Positions 21,907 to 34,800 of a DNA stretch of 64,000 bases are shown here, piece after piece (the first letter of the stretch is position 1; every line of letters begins with the position of its first letter). Where the stretch lies: assembly GCA_963682055.1 (NCBI GenBank), contig OY821741.1, positions 12,653,197-12,717,196 of the forward strand, read 5' to 3'. The stretch is from Primula veris (taxonomy: Eukaryota > Streptophyta > Magnoliopsida > Ericales > Primulaceae). A program made the position numbers and the translations under genes. The notes beneath the pieces are model-generated. The model worked only from the letters and a program-made list of their open reading frames with translations. It was not told where the DNA came from and did not search any database.

Positions 21907-22869
21907 TCCACATGTAAGGCAATTCCTATTTAAAGGAGTACAAATTATAAGGAAAAGAAAAACTAACAAAACAAAACAAGGTGGGACATTAAAACCATTC
22001 GAAAGCTTACCATTAAAGACTATTTCAAAACAAGTTTTCCAAATAATAATTTCAAAACAAGACTTATAATGGGTAATATTTCAGGGACGGTGAACAACAT
22101 CCGGAAATTACCCATTAAAGCTTCCGATCTCCCCTCCATTTTACAGAAAAAAGTGATCAACAACTACCATATACAAATCACATATAAGTCCTTGTATTTA
22201 CCCGAATGTAAGTAGATCGACTAACATGTAGATTACACAATGTTTTTGTTCATACCTTCCAAAATGCTTAACAAAATAAGGTGTAAAAGTAGAAAATTGT
22301 TGCAGATTAAGAATTCTAAACATTCACCATTGAACTAAGACAATTATACAAGTATACAACTGAACAAATAAATAATTCAACATGAGTTGCTATATGCTAT
22401 ATTAGGTAATAATTAGGATATATTACTTATTGTATTGTTGATCAAATACTTTTTGGTGTTTGTTGCTTTTGGGGCGTGTGTCAAAAATGAAATTTCAAGA
22501 AAAACATCGCAACATGTTTACTGTCGATAAATTTCATCGATTTATTACGAGAAAACAAAATAAAAACAAAACAACATCAATTAGATGGCTTAAAAAAACT
22601 TCTTATGTAAAAAAAGGCAAAATTAAAAGAAAACGAAGAATAGTTTAATGAAGATTGAATCGTTAATAAATATTCAGATCTTTGTGTCTTTCGACTGTTC
22701 GGAACTTACCCGAGAAATTTCACGAGTTAGAGTTATAATGTTTGACCCTTAATATTAAAGGATAATACACATATAGAAAGTGAATAAAGTCAGCCATGTA
22801 ACAATAGAAGAATAACCCGCAGAGTAATGATACTACTAACAATTAACACCAAAATAAAATATCTGATGC
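21907..22869. other. Paralogous segment lacking the insertions seen at 0.6-3.4 kb
   Basis: 22165-22420 aligns in order with 530-632, 1446-1508 and 2819-2880. 22690-22858 aligns with 3465-3880. No MITE, LTR or TRIM lies between the matching flanks here, so it serves as a natural empty-site copy. The 62-codon frame at 22460-22648 is basic (Lys/Arg-rich), resembles no family and is not called. Confidence 0.6.
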
Positions 22870-23590
22870 ATGTTAAAATTTAGGGTTATAACTCGCGGTG
22901 ATTGTAACACATGCGATCTGAAACCTAGTAATAAAGACGGAGTTAATGATAATGTAATGACCCCATCAAGGAGAGCAGATAGGGTTTGAACCTGCTTCGC
23001 TCGCCGAGAAACTTATCAGCAAGATAATCTCTGAAATATACTTATAAATCTAAGATAATAAATCAAATATTCCACGAATAAAATAAAACACCAAATCTAT
23101 GCAAACATATCTCACAAATATAGGTTCAAATCTTTAAATATACGTTCCTTAATCATAAATGAAAGCATATCTGACAGCAAGACTAAAAGATAGGTGAGTG
23201 TCCCATGTCAGTGTCTCATATCCAAGGGATATTTGACTATCCGAATAGATAAATTTACAAGATCAACACCTATAAAGGCTGACGAAAGAGACATGGTCCC
23301 CGGAAGAGCTCACCTCGCCAGCGGAAGAAGTGACGTCGCCCCTTCGGGCTAGCCAAGTCGGTGGAAATATACAATAAATATAACAGAATATATCTCAGCA
23401 TGATATTAGAGATACACAAAGATATTGAGAAGATATGATTGGTAAGATCATACCAATCATAAAAGATACGACCTAGATCGCATCCACCGCCTATATAAAA
23501 GTTTCATAATCCAAGAAGGAGATGAACCCATACGAACTTAGGCATACATTTTTTTTTTTGAAAAATATATTTTCAATTTTTTTTTTAAAG
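22870..23590. other. Insertion relative to the paralogous copy, LTR-like, unassigned
   Basis: The paralogous segment at 3.88-4.22 kb has only about 340 bp where this copy has about 720 bp. The extra DNA is less AT-rich (GAAGAGCTCACCTCGCCAGC, GTGACGTCGCCCCTTCGGGC) and has a TATA-like CCTATATAAAAG near 23492. It may be a solo LTR, but I could not fix TG/CA ends or a TSD. Confidence 0.35.
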
Positions 23591-25621
23591 TATTCAGACA
23601 TAAACTTAATTATTGAGTATCATTAACACTGCTTACATTCAATATACACTTATATATTTATTATCCAAACTCTAGAGGTTTAACGTTCTCACTGCTCTGT
23701 TAGGCGGAGGAGGTATGGAGTAGGTTAAACGGTGGTCAACCCACGAAATTCCCTTTTATTTTAGATGTTTATGCGCAGATCATAAAGAGCTAAAAAAAAG
23801 TCTGGGCCAAACACTAAAAAGTAACTTTCTGATTGGCTCATAGCTTGTGAATGAAGTTTACAAATACTTTTTTGCTTTGAAAATAACAGAGGCTTAAATA
23901 CTTGAATCCAAACGTTGATATATTCATGAAATAAAAAAATCACCGTTAAGTACCTAGAGCATCCATAATAGTTTTTATAATTTTTTTTTATTAAGTGTTG
24001 TCATGTCATTATTTATATATGTTTTAAGTAACACATGTAACTATATAAAGTTTAAAACTCATATTAGTTTAACTTTAACAACGTTATCTATTTTTTAATT
24101 AAAAAAATAATTATTCAATTGATACTGAACTTTTTAGACGAACATATTTTTACTTTATATATCAATCATAAAGAAAGAAAAATCTACTAAAAATAAGGAA
24201 AATCAAAGAAAAAAACAATTCAATAATAATATATGCCCGATGAAGGAAATTATGTGCAGAAATATAGATGGAGAATAAAGAAAAAGAAAGAAAAAAACAA
24301 TCTATTAAAAATATGCCCAGCAACATGAAGTATATTACGTCCAAAATATTAATAGAGAACAAGGAAAAAAAACCACAAATACGAAGGAAAGAAAATACTC
24401 AAATAGTAATATGTAGAAGATGGTATATGTTATGCTCAGAATAAGCAGTGGCTAATTTTGGGGAAGAATGAACAGTTAATTAGGAGGGTGGGTTAAACAT
24501 TTTGTCGTATGTATCATCACTTAAAAACACTAAAAATATTGTTATTTTTCATAAATTTTTCAATATATATAAATATTACAAATAATTTAACAAAACTAAC
24601 GAACACAAAAAACTAAATCTTTAAATAACAATTTTATTCTAACTAAAAAAGTCAATTAACTACCGGAAATTACTAAAATACCCTCATTCATTATAACTAT
24701 TTACTCTCTCCGTTCCCCTTTAATGGTTCATTACAAAATTACGTTTAATTTTGACAGGTTTATAACTTGTATCAAAATTATCAAACTGATTTTTTTTAAA
24801 ATCTAATTATAAAATTTAACATTTGAACTGATCAACTTTTAAAAAATTTCATTCCGACAATTTTAATACAAGTTATTGATCGGTCAAAATTACAATATTG
24901 CTACCGAACAATTAAATACAATACTTACCATACATATAAAATAAAGAGTGAATAATCAAATTTAATTCACTTTCATTTTTTGCTGCTATTTCTCTCTCCC
25001 CTTTCTCCTACTTATTTCACAACAGTACGTAAACAAAACCACATTTTATTTTTGTAAAATATTGGATTTAGATTATTTTATTATTTACTGGGCTTGTTTT
25101 AATCTTTTTATTGAACCTATTTCTGTTATTTATTTTTCTCCAACTTTTATGCCTACCAACTGTTTGATAAAATGCCTCTTTCACGTATCTTATTTTTTTT
25201 TTTCCAATTCACTTTCTATTCCACTAATGTCAGATTAAAGTTGAATTTTCATTTTTTTATGTCTAATGAATTGTCAACTTATTTATGTGAATGTAATTAA
25301 GGTTATCGAGTTAATTTGAACCTACTTATAAATTTATTAGAGTTGTTTTGATGGAAACAAGCTAATTTCCCATTTGGATTTAGTAGTTTTGTAGTGATAG
25401 TTATTCATCATTTTTTTTATATACGATTAAAGTTGTCACCTTTTAAATATCCTCGTATTTCTTTCCGCTTGTGTTGGGTTTTGGACTTTTCGGCAAGTTG
25501 GTTACTCAGAGTAAAAGAATCTCGTTTGAACGAAAGTTAAAAAGATTGTGCATTTCTTTGTGTCGCAAAAAACTGATAAGAACAACTTCTGTTTTTGGCA
25601 TAATTCTTAAATGTTATGTTT
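23591..25621. other. AT-rich intergenic DNA upstream of the monooxygenase gene
   Basis: No gene is seen. 24705-24935 begins CTCTCTCCGTTCCCC, resembling the CTCCGTCCC ends of Stowaway-type MITEs, and holds internal inverted words (TAACTTGTATCAAAATT and AATTTTAATACAAGTTA). A clean right end is missing. GAGCATCCATAATAG at 23957 resembles a Tourist-type terminus without a partner. Confidence 0.4.
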
Positions 25622-25860
25622 TTATAGAAAATTAAGTATATAGATACGGAATGGCATTGGTGTCGGTCCAACCACAATCGTCATGAGTTCGAAATGAAGT
25701 TCATTGTTTGAGCTGGTGACGATTTCAGCTGTTTTTTCAAAAAAGAAAAAATACATTATTGTCTTGTTTTCTGGATAAAAATGTTGTTTTGACAATATTA
25801 AAATTGTGACCCCCCTCGTGCCAAATCCTGGCTCCGCCCCTGATTGCGATAATATAACTT
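25622..25860. mobile_element. Transposon end remnant
   Basis: The words GTGACCCCCCTCGTGCC and AATCCTGGCTCCGCCCCTGA are typical debris from ends of plant elements. A similar phrase (ATCCTAGCTCCGCCATTG) lies at 35397. It ends about 40 bp before the start codon of the next gene, so it may contribute to that gene's leader or promoter. Confidence 0.35.
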
Positions 25861-25899
25861 TCTGCAATATTCTCTCTCTATATATTTGTTTATTAGTAT

Positions 25900-28800
25900 A
25901 TGGTTTTTCCAGGGTTCATGATGAGCTTCAGAAGATCCAAATATTTGTTTAACAGACAGTCACATAATAGATATTTATGCTCATTCTCAAACAATCTCAA
26001 TCGTCCGAATCATGTATTGCCGGTTCTAATCGTCGGTGCTGGACCAGTTGGACTTGTTCTTGCTATGCTTCTCACCAAATTAGGTTCCGTCTCACCATTT
26101 ATTTTTAGTACTGTTTAACACAATTACATCTAATTTAACAAATGGAAATTTACCCATGATTGTTGAAAGTGATTAAATGGACTGTAACGTTGAAAAAAGA
26201 AAAAAAATAGCCATGATCATAGAATGTGCTTAAATAGGTTATATCATTCAGAAAGTAAATATTCCCATGATCACAAAAAGTGCATAAATGGTTTGTATCT
26301 ATGCCAGTTGAGAGTGTTTTTGTTTCTAAATAAAATTGATGAAAAGATTTAATAATGCCCATGATCACAGAAAGTGCATAAGTGGGTTACTTATGTCAGT
26401 TTAGACTTAAAGAGTATATTTTTTTGTTTGTAATATAAATTATTTAATTGAAATAAGTGAAACTGCGTGTGATCACAGAAAGTGATAAGTGGCTTGATTT
26501 ATGTCAGTTAAGAGTATTTTTATTTGTAGGAAAAATATATTTAATTGAAAAAATAAATGGACCCTGTGATCATAGGAAGTGCATTTGTATCTTGTATATA
26601 GGTTAGTTAGAGTGTTTTTTTTCTGGGTAAATATTTCGAAAAAGAATTTAGTTGTAGTGATATTTTAAGAAGTAAAAAGTACTCATTATCATGTAAAATA
26701 CATAAATGGAAGTAGCTGCGTTCAGTGGTCAAAGTATTTGGAAAATAATATAGTTCTAGTGAAATTTTGAGAAATAAAAAGTAAGAGTACCCATAATCAT
26801 GGAAAATGCATTTATGGCTTGTACACCTATATTATTTATTTATTTTTGCAAAAGGAAATTGTTCTACTGAAAGTTTTACTTTAAAGTGATTGACGCCTCT
26901 TTTATATTTCTTGTAACTATGCAGTAAATGCCAATTTGGCGAAAATTAAGTGTTGTATGCTTGTATTACTTATCCGGGAACATTGTTCAAACTTAATATC
27001 ACCAAGATAAAGAGGTTACCCATGATAAGTCATAGTCGGTAATAATTGAATGAAATAGATGTTTTTAAGAAAGAGTTAACCTCAGTTAGAAGTAAGAATA
27101 TTTTATCGTAGTGCAAAATGTTAGCTTCCTTAACTGTCTCAAATACGATAAATATCGCTAGTACTTAAGAGACGTCCATTTTTTAGTTTGTTACTTAACC
27201 ACTTGTTTGACTTGTGAAATACTGTTTTGAATTGGTATAAGTTTCCTCTGTACAATTCCTTTCAGTTATACCAAAAAATAACCTAAATAAGTTTGTATTT
27301 TTTATTTCATTTATCGTTCGTTTCTGAACTTAGAAGTGCTTTAACTTTGTTTAGGCCCTTTATCTTACAGGGATCAAATGTTCAGTTTTAGAAAAGAACA
27401 AGAGTTTCTCGAATCATCCACAAGCACATTTCATCAATAACCGGACAATGGAGGTTGATTATTTTTTTTTACATGATGTCAAAATTTGTTCCATTTAAAT
27501 TCAAGTTCGTTGAAGGTTAATATTTGAACAACTTTGCTAGGTATTTCGCAAATTGGATGGTTTAGCTGATGAGATTCAAACTTTTCAACCATCGGTTGAC
27601 TTATGGCGAAAATTTATATATTGTACGTCACTTTCTGGTACTATCCTTGGGGCAGTTGATCACATGCAACGTCAAGGTAATTAATCACTTTGATGTTCCT
27701 TGATATTAATACATTTTCTTTGTGATATTCAATATTTTCCTTTTTAATGTGAAAACATTTCTCCCAAACTTGCTCCTTAGTTCATCTAACCATGCTACTT
27801 CAGAAAGCGACAGTGCATGTAATTGGTTATTGTTTTTTCTAAAGATCTGTCTGAACAATTTTTATTTATTGCCCTTTAGTGTAACTATAATCCCAAATCG
27901 ATTTAGTTTTACTTTGTTCTTCCACAGATTTTGAACGAGTTGTTAGTCCAGTTTCTGTTGCTCATTACTCACAATACAAACTAACGAGATTACTCATAAA
28001 GAAGCTTCAAAGTCTCAATTTCAACGTTTGCACTAGTGAAGCATCTGGTGGTTATAATCACGACGCATTTCTGGAAAGTCAAATTATGATGGGGCATGAA
28101 TGTGTATCTATAGATTCAAATAGTGATTCTGTTAACGTCACTGCTTCTTTCCTCCATGAAGGGCAATATAGAGAGAGAACTATTCAGTGTTGTGTCCTTG
28201 TTGGGGCTGATGGCTCAGGTAGTAGAGTTAGAAAGGTTATGGGTATTAATTTAAAAGGCGAAAAGGACATGCAAAACCTTGTCAGTGTCCATTTTATATC
28301 TCAAGCACTTGGAAATTACTTACTCAGTGAGAGACCTGGGATGTTATTTTTCATTTTCAATACCGAAGCTATAGGAGTTCTGGTTGCCCATGATCTTAAG
28401 GAAGGAGAATTTGTTTTACAGGTGACACGATACTAGCATAATTTAAACTTATTTATCTATTAGGTCTACCATGCTGCAGATTTCCATTTCTTAATGTGTT
28501 TTAATGATAAAATTTCAGTTACTTGTCTTGACAGTTCTTATACTGGTCCTGTTAAGGGCTATACTTATTATTATGTTGATAAACATTTCTTTTGTGTTCC
28601 ACCATACTGTTTGAGTCTTTTTTGAATTTGTTATGTATTAATTGCGCCTTAACTTGCTATGTTATTCTAGATCCCATATTATCCCCCACAGCAAAAACTT
28701 GAGGATTTCTCTTCTAAGGTATGTTCTGTTCCTATTGGTCGATTCAACATGTAATTTTTTTATTTCTACTTATTTTTCAAATGATTTTTTTGTGCCATTA

Positions 28801-31800
28801 ACTGATTAACGATTCATATATCAAATCCAAATATGTGAGATTTTATGTTTGAATTACTTTAATGACTTTGAATATGAATGTTCTTAGTGGATAATTTGTT
28901 GAGGAGAACTCAAAACGTTGAATTTTGTCCTAAAATGGCATTTAACGATTTTGAGTGTGGCATGTTCCTAAACATTATCCTTATTGGCTTAGAGAACACG
29001 CCTTATTCAGCTGCAACTTTTGGGCATTAGGCTGTGTTATCTGAGACTGGATGTTTGGTTTAATCTCAGTTCTTAAGCTCGCTTTCCCCCCCCTCCTTTA
29101 AGCTAAAGTCTGTACTGTATTTAAGTTACTAGCTTAAAAAAGCTGGCCTTTTCTGAATTTTTCGCCTAGAAAGCTAGAAGTTTCAAGCTTTATGAGCCTA
29201 AAAAAGCCCCGGAATAAAAAAGAAGAAGTTTACTTGGCTTTAAATTTCTAGCTTTATAAAAAAATAAAAAATACTAGCTTTATCAGGTGAGAAATAGGAA
29301 AAGAAAAAAAAAATGCTTCTAAGATGGCAAACTGAAATGCATCTCATAAGTGAAAAAATTAAATAAAGCTAGCTTAAAATCTACAACCCGGCAAGGCTTA
29401 TTTTTAGACATAAGGAATGCATTTCTCGTCCTTTTCGGGAATGTAGAGGGTATAGCTGAATAATTTTGAAGTGTTAGAATTTTCTAAGTTTCTTGATTTT
29501 TCTTAATTGTTTTAGATGTGTGAGACGATAATTGCCCATCTAGTTGGTAAAGAGCTTCCGGACATACATGTGAAGGATATTAAACCGTGGGTAATGCATG
29601 CTGAAGTTGCGGAGAAATTTGTATCATGCGACAATAGGATAATAATCTCTGGTGATGCTGCTCATCGTTTTCCTCCAGCTGGCGGATTTGGTATGCAGCT
29701 TTCGAGCTACTCCTCTTTGTTTATATTGCTTTCAGAAAATCTCACCTTCGCACACCCACCTCTATGATTGTTATAGACATACAGTATGAATTTTCAGAGT
29801 TCGGATATCAATGTACAGAAAAGCAAACAAATTTTACTACAACCACTAGTATGTACTAAATGTTACTAATCTACACAAAACAGAACAATTAATACATTAA
29901 CATTTTAAACGTTTAAGCACAAGTGAAATTTGACAGAATGGTCACCTACTGTTTTTATTTTTCTGTGGATTTTGAAATTTTACCTTTGATAGGTTGGTAT
30001 TGGTGTACTAAGTAATCAATTTTGCGCCAGAGATTGTTTCCAAAGTGTGAAATATGATAGTGTAATATTCCAATTAATAAAAGCTGATAAGTTGGTGTAC
30101 GAAAGTGATCTTTTCCCTAATTATAAGTACAGACTCAATCTCGTATGTACATTTTGGTTGTTAATTCAGGAATGAATACTGGTATACAAGATGCCCATAA
30201 TCTTGCGTGGAAGTTGGCTTCTGTAGTTAAAGGCGTTTCTCCATCTTCAATTCTCCAAACTTACGAAATTGAACGTCGTCCGGTCCGTGTTTTATCTTGT
30301 CTTGATATATGTTTTGTGCACTGTTCTTCTATATTCATTCATTGGACTCTAAGAGCTTTTCTGTTTTTTTTTTGACCATTTTCAGATCGCCAAGTTCAAT
30401 ACTGCTCTCAGTGTCCAAAATTTTAGAGCAGCTATGGAAGTTCCAGCTGCTCTTGGTCTTGATCCAGTGGTTGCAAATTCAGGTACATATTTATTACATT
30501 TAGTCTTCTCAGTTTTGAGCATTGTTTTGAACACGAAATCGCAGCTAAAGAGTTTTACCCGGAGTTTCACTAGAGCATAAGCGTGAGTTTTGCCTAAATT
30601 TGTAAAAAACAAATTATATACGTGTAAAATCCAAGGGTAATCTTCAGATTTTACCGAGAAACACTTTCGCTGATGATCTTTAAAGATCTATATTAAGTTT
30701 CCTTCCCGTGTATAACAAAAAATAGTTCATTTATGCCTATCCTTTTTGAAAATGTACCAAAGCTTAAGCTTTTTCTGTTTTGTTGCGAAAAGTGCGCACT
30801 TCATAGTGTAAGAAGAAAGCCTTTAGTCAATTTAACTTTTCAGTAAAATGTAAAAAATATTTCTACCTCTACGAGTAAAAATAAGCTTTAAGTCGCATTG
30901 AAACGGAGGTGTCAAGATAGGGATTAGTTAAACATCATTCATTACCGTTTATCAGTTTTTAATGTATTTGTGATATACAGTGCATAAAGCTGTTAACCAA
31001 CTTAGTGGGATACTACCATCTGGGCTACAAAAGGGCGTCTTAGATGGAATTTTTGCGATTGGTCGTTCACAGGTATCTGATATTATTTTAAACGAGAACA
31101 ATCCACTAGGATCTACTAGGCTTGCTAAGCTGAGGCGGATATTTGAAGAAGGAAAGAGTCTACAACTCCAGTTTCCAGCTGAGGATCTTGGTTTCAGGTA
31201 CTGTCTAAACTTGGGAAACAGGGTCTCCTATCGAGCTTGTTTGGTTGCAGCCTTTATGCAAATAAGCTAACTCAGAAAACTGGGTTCAGCTTGAAATTTA
31301 AAACTACTAGTAGTATTTTTAAAGACAGAAATCAACTTAGCTTTTAAAGGTTGATCACAGTTCTATACACTAAAGCATCATTAGAATTAGATATTCTCCA
31401 CTAACCTACAATAAATTGCAATTAGCAGCTAAGATTTTTCTTCAACAATTTATAACACTAGTTTATCAGATAGAACCATAGCCTAGGGCTACTTTTATTT
31501 ACAAAGAGAACATGATTATCATTGTTTTAAAAAGCGTGCTATATTGTGCAACATTTCGCGATATAGCGCTTTTTGAAAAAAATTTGCCTACGCTTAAACG
31601 CTATTTGGGTGGAAAAGCGCTAAATTCGCGCTATTGCGACCAAAAGCACAAAAAGCGCGAAATTTTGGACCAAAAGCGTAAATAGCGAGTTAGGAAAAAA
31701 AAAACAGCAGATCCAAATAATTAATATATGTTGTGTAATTATCACAAAAGTGTGTTTAGTCCAGATGGTTGTGACAGTGCATTCTGTCCCATGAGACCCA

Positions 31801-34800
31801 TGTTCGAGACTCACCAGCAACAACATTTTTTTTTTCGATTTTTTTTTAATTATTTGCATTCTTTATTCAATTATACAAAATAATGTATGATCAATCACCA
31901 ATATAACTATATATTTTATCTTTTGTTGTTATGTATTCTAAAGTTTAGTGAATATTTAGGCAAAAAAAAAGTACACCGCAAAGCGCTGTGTAGCAACGCT
32001 ATTTGCGCTTTTAGCGTTTCTCTCGAAAAAACCTACGCTAGCGATAACGCTATTTAAAACATTTATGATTATACATGTTTTATATTTTGTGCAAGTATCT
32101 GTCAATCTGTCTTGTTTTTGCACCTTTGTTCCATTTTTATGGATTTTTTTTTATGAAACTTACACATTTGCGGAAAAAAAATTAGGTTGGAAACTTGGAA
32201 TACGTATAGCTGCTTTTTCTAGGTCAGTGCACAATATTGAATTCTCATCATACGTAGAGTACAAAACTGAATTTACAAGCTTTAAAAATTGTCAACCAAA
32301 TGCAGAAAAAGCAAAAGACCGAGCTTAAAAGCTGCAATTGAACAAGCCTTTAATCTCCCTTTCTCTAACTTACCAGTCAAACTTGTTCTTGCTAGGTACC
32401 TTCAAGGAGCACTTGTCCCGGACAAAGATGTTCCCTACAATGAAACAGAAATTCCTACAGGTCGTCGGCGAGATTATATTCCTTCAGCTGATCCTGGATC
32501 AAGGTTGCCTCATATGACTGTCAAGGAGTTATCAAAACATTCAGGCGAGGTACATAAGTCTCTGATAACTTGTTAGAGCATTCACATCAGCATATGTATC
32601 ATCCTATCTATATTTACCATCAAAATCACACTTTATCAAATTTAGCTACCCAGTTTGTTACACAAATTCTCAGGCTATCTATCACACCCTCTATCTAAAT
32701 ATAATATTACTTTTTATATTCTATTTTAATTTAGCTTTTCTTTTTGCTTTGTACTTCATATATACATACATACCTATTTTGGCTTACAAAAAAATTTAAC
32801 GCAAGTTTACACCAGAATCTAATATTTTGGCTCTTGTTTATTTTTGATAACATATATATATTTTTTAGATAATATTTTGGCTCTTTTTTTTTATGGATAA
32901 TATTTTGTCTCCTGGTTGTTAGAACCAAACAAAATTTATAAAAAATATACTACCATACCTTGATTTGGAAAGAGAGTAATACACGGTGAGATTTATTTTT
33001 TCATAGAGAGAAGGGCAAAGTCCAGCAAAAGGGGAGAAAGAGGTTTGTGGAAGGAAGAGATGAGGAATAAAAAACTATATTTATATATTTGTTGAGTGGG
33101 TTGAGGGTAGTCATTTATAGCTAGTGATTTATCATTGTTAACTTTAGCTAGCTCTCAAGCGAGCCTGATGGGAGGCATTTTTATTGTCAAAATCTCTATT
33201 TTTAACACAAGTGTGATGTTTAATTACTCTGATGTTAGTGCTCTTACTCTAGGCCTCTGCTTGCTTGCAGTTTTTTTTTAAAAGCTGGATTGTATTAGGT
33301 GACCAACTTAAAAATCTGACCAACTTAAATTAAAAGAGTGGAATAAAGCTTTGATGGGGAAGAATATTTGGGTTTTATTATGTCCCAATATTGTGTCACT
33401 ATGGAAGCGTTGGGTTGGAGTTCATCTTATTCGGGGAAGGGACTTTTAGTTGATACCGATTCCGTCGAAATGCTCATGGACTCGGCGTACGCTTTTGCAA
33501 CTTCGAGAAACTTTCCGAGATCATTATTCCATTACCACCGCCGGCGTTATTTGGCGTCCTAAGGCCACCGCCGGGTATACGGTAAAATCGGCTTGAAAAG
33601 TAATGCGAGTTCGGAAACCGGTTAAGCGTTGGACTCGTTTCGTGTGGCCAAGGAATGTTCCTCCTAGATGTGGCTTTATTCTATGGCTCACTTGTTTAAA
33701 TCGCCTCTCTACCCTTGACCGGTTACAAAGGATGGGTTTAGTACAAGTGAATAGATGCGAGCTATGTTACCATCATTCGGAAACAAGTGGTCACCTATTC
33801 TTTGAGTGCTCTTACTCTTGTCGTATTTGGCAAATTCTTCTCTCGAAATCTGGGTTCATTGCTCAAAATGGTCCTTGGAGTTTTTGGATGAAATGGGCAA
33901 ATGCGCATTATAAAGCTAATACGGTTTCAAATTCGTTGATTGGTATTCTCATTGCATCTACCGTTTATTGTATTTGGCAGGAAAGGAACGCTAGAATCTA
34001 TTGAGACTCTAAAGTTTCACCGGGAATGATTATTAAAGAGATTGAATTCTTAGTTGTTAATAGTTTGAATAGTTTCGAGAATGTTAAAAATAATGCTAGA
34101 AATAGATTTATTCACAACGCTTGGAAGTTAGGCCCTTCGTTCTTGAGATGAAGCGCTATCTTTCATTGTATTTGTTGTAGCCCTCGGGCATTGATCAAGC
34201 ATTTTGGCTAATAAACTTGCATAATTTCCAAAAAAAAACTTAAAAAGCTGACCTTTTCTGGATGTTTTCCTTGATAACTGGATAAACTTATCTTTTTCCG
34301 AACCTGAAAAGATCCAGCTTATTTGCTTGAAAGTTTCAATTAAGTAAGCCCTTGGTTTAACATCTGCTACTCTTTTAGTCCTTTTCTAGTCTCATAAATG
34401 ATTTATTTTCTCTTAGGACGTATTTTCTACACTCGACTTGGTTTCTGGCGACAAACTGGAATTTCTTCTCATCATAGCTCCCGTAAAATCATCTTACGAT
34501 TTGGCTCATTCTGTGTATGAGGTGGCAAGTGAATGTAATGTCTCTGCAAGAGTATGTATAATATGGCCAAACAGACCATCTAATGCCCAGAGCGAATCAG
34601 CTCTAATGCCGTGGAAGAATTTCATCGATGTTATTGAAGTTAAAGGTGGTAACAGTTCTCTGTCATGGTGGGATATTTGTGATATGACAGATAAAGGAGC
34701 TATCTTGGTTAGACCTGATGAACATATCGCTTGGCGAGTGAAATCGGAGGTTGTAGGGGATCCCATTTTAGAGATGAGGAGAGTTTTCTCCACTATCCTC

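Noticed and set aside
31750..31825. A functional tRNA gene
   Set aside because: A and B boxes fit, but the acceptor and anticodon stems do not pair well, and the stretch lies inside a MITE. It is described as a tRNA-like module instead.
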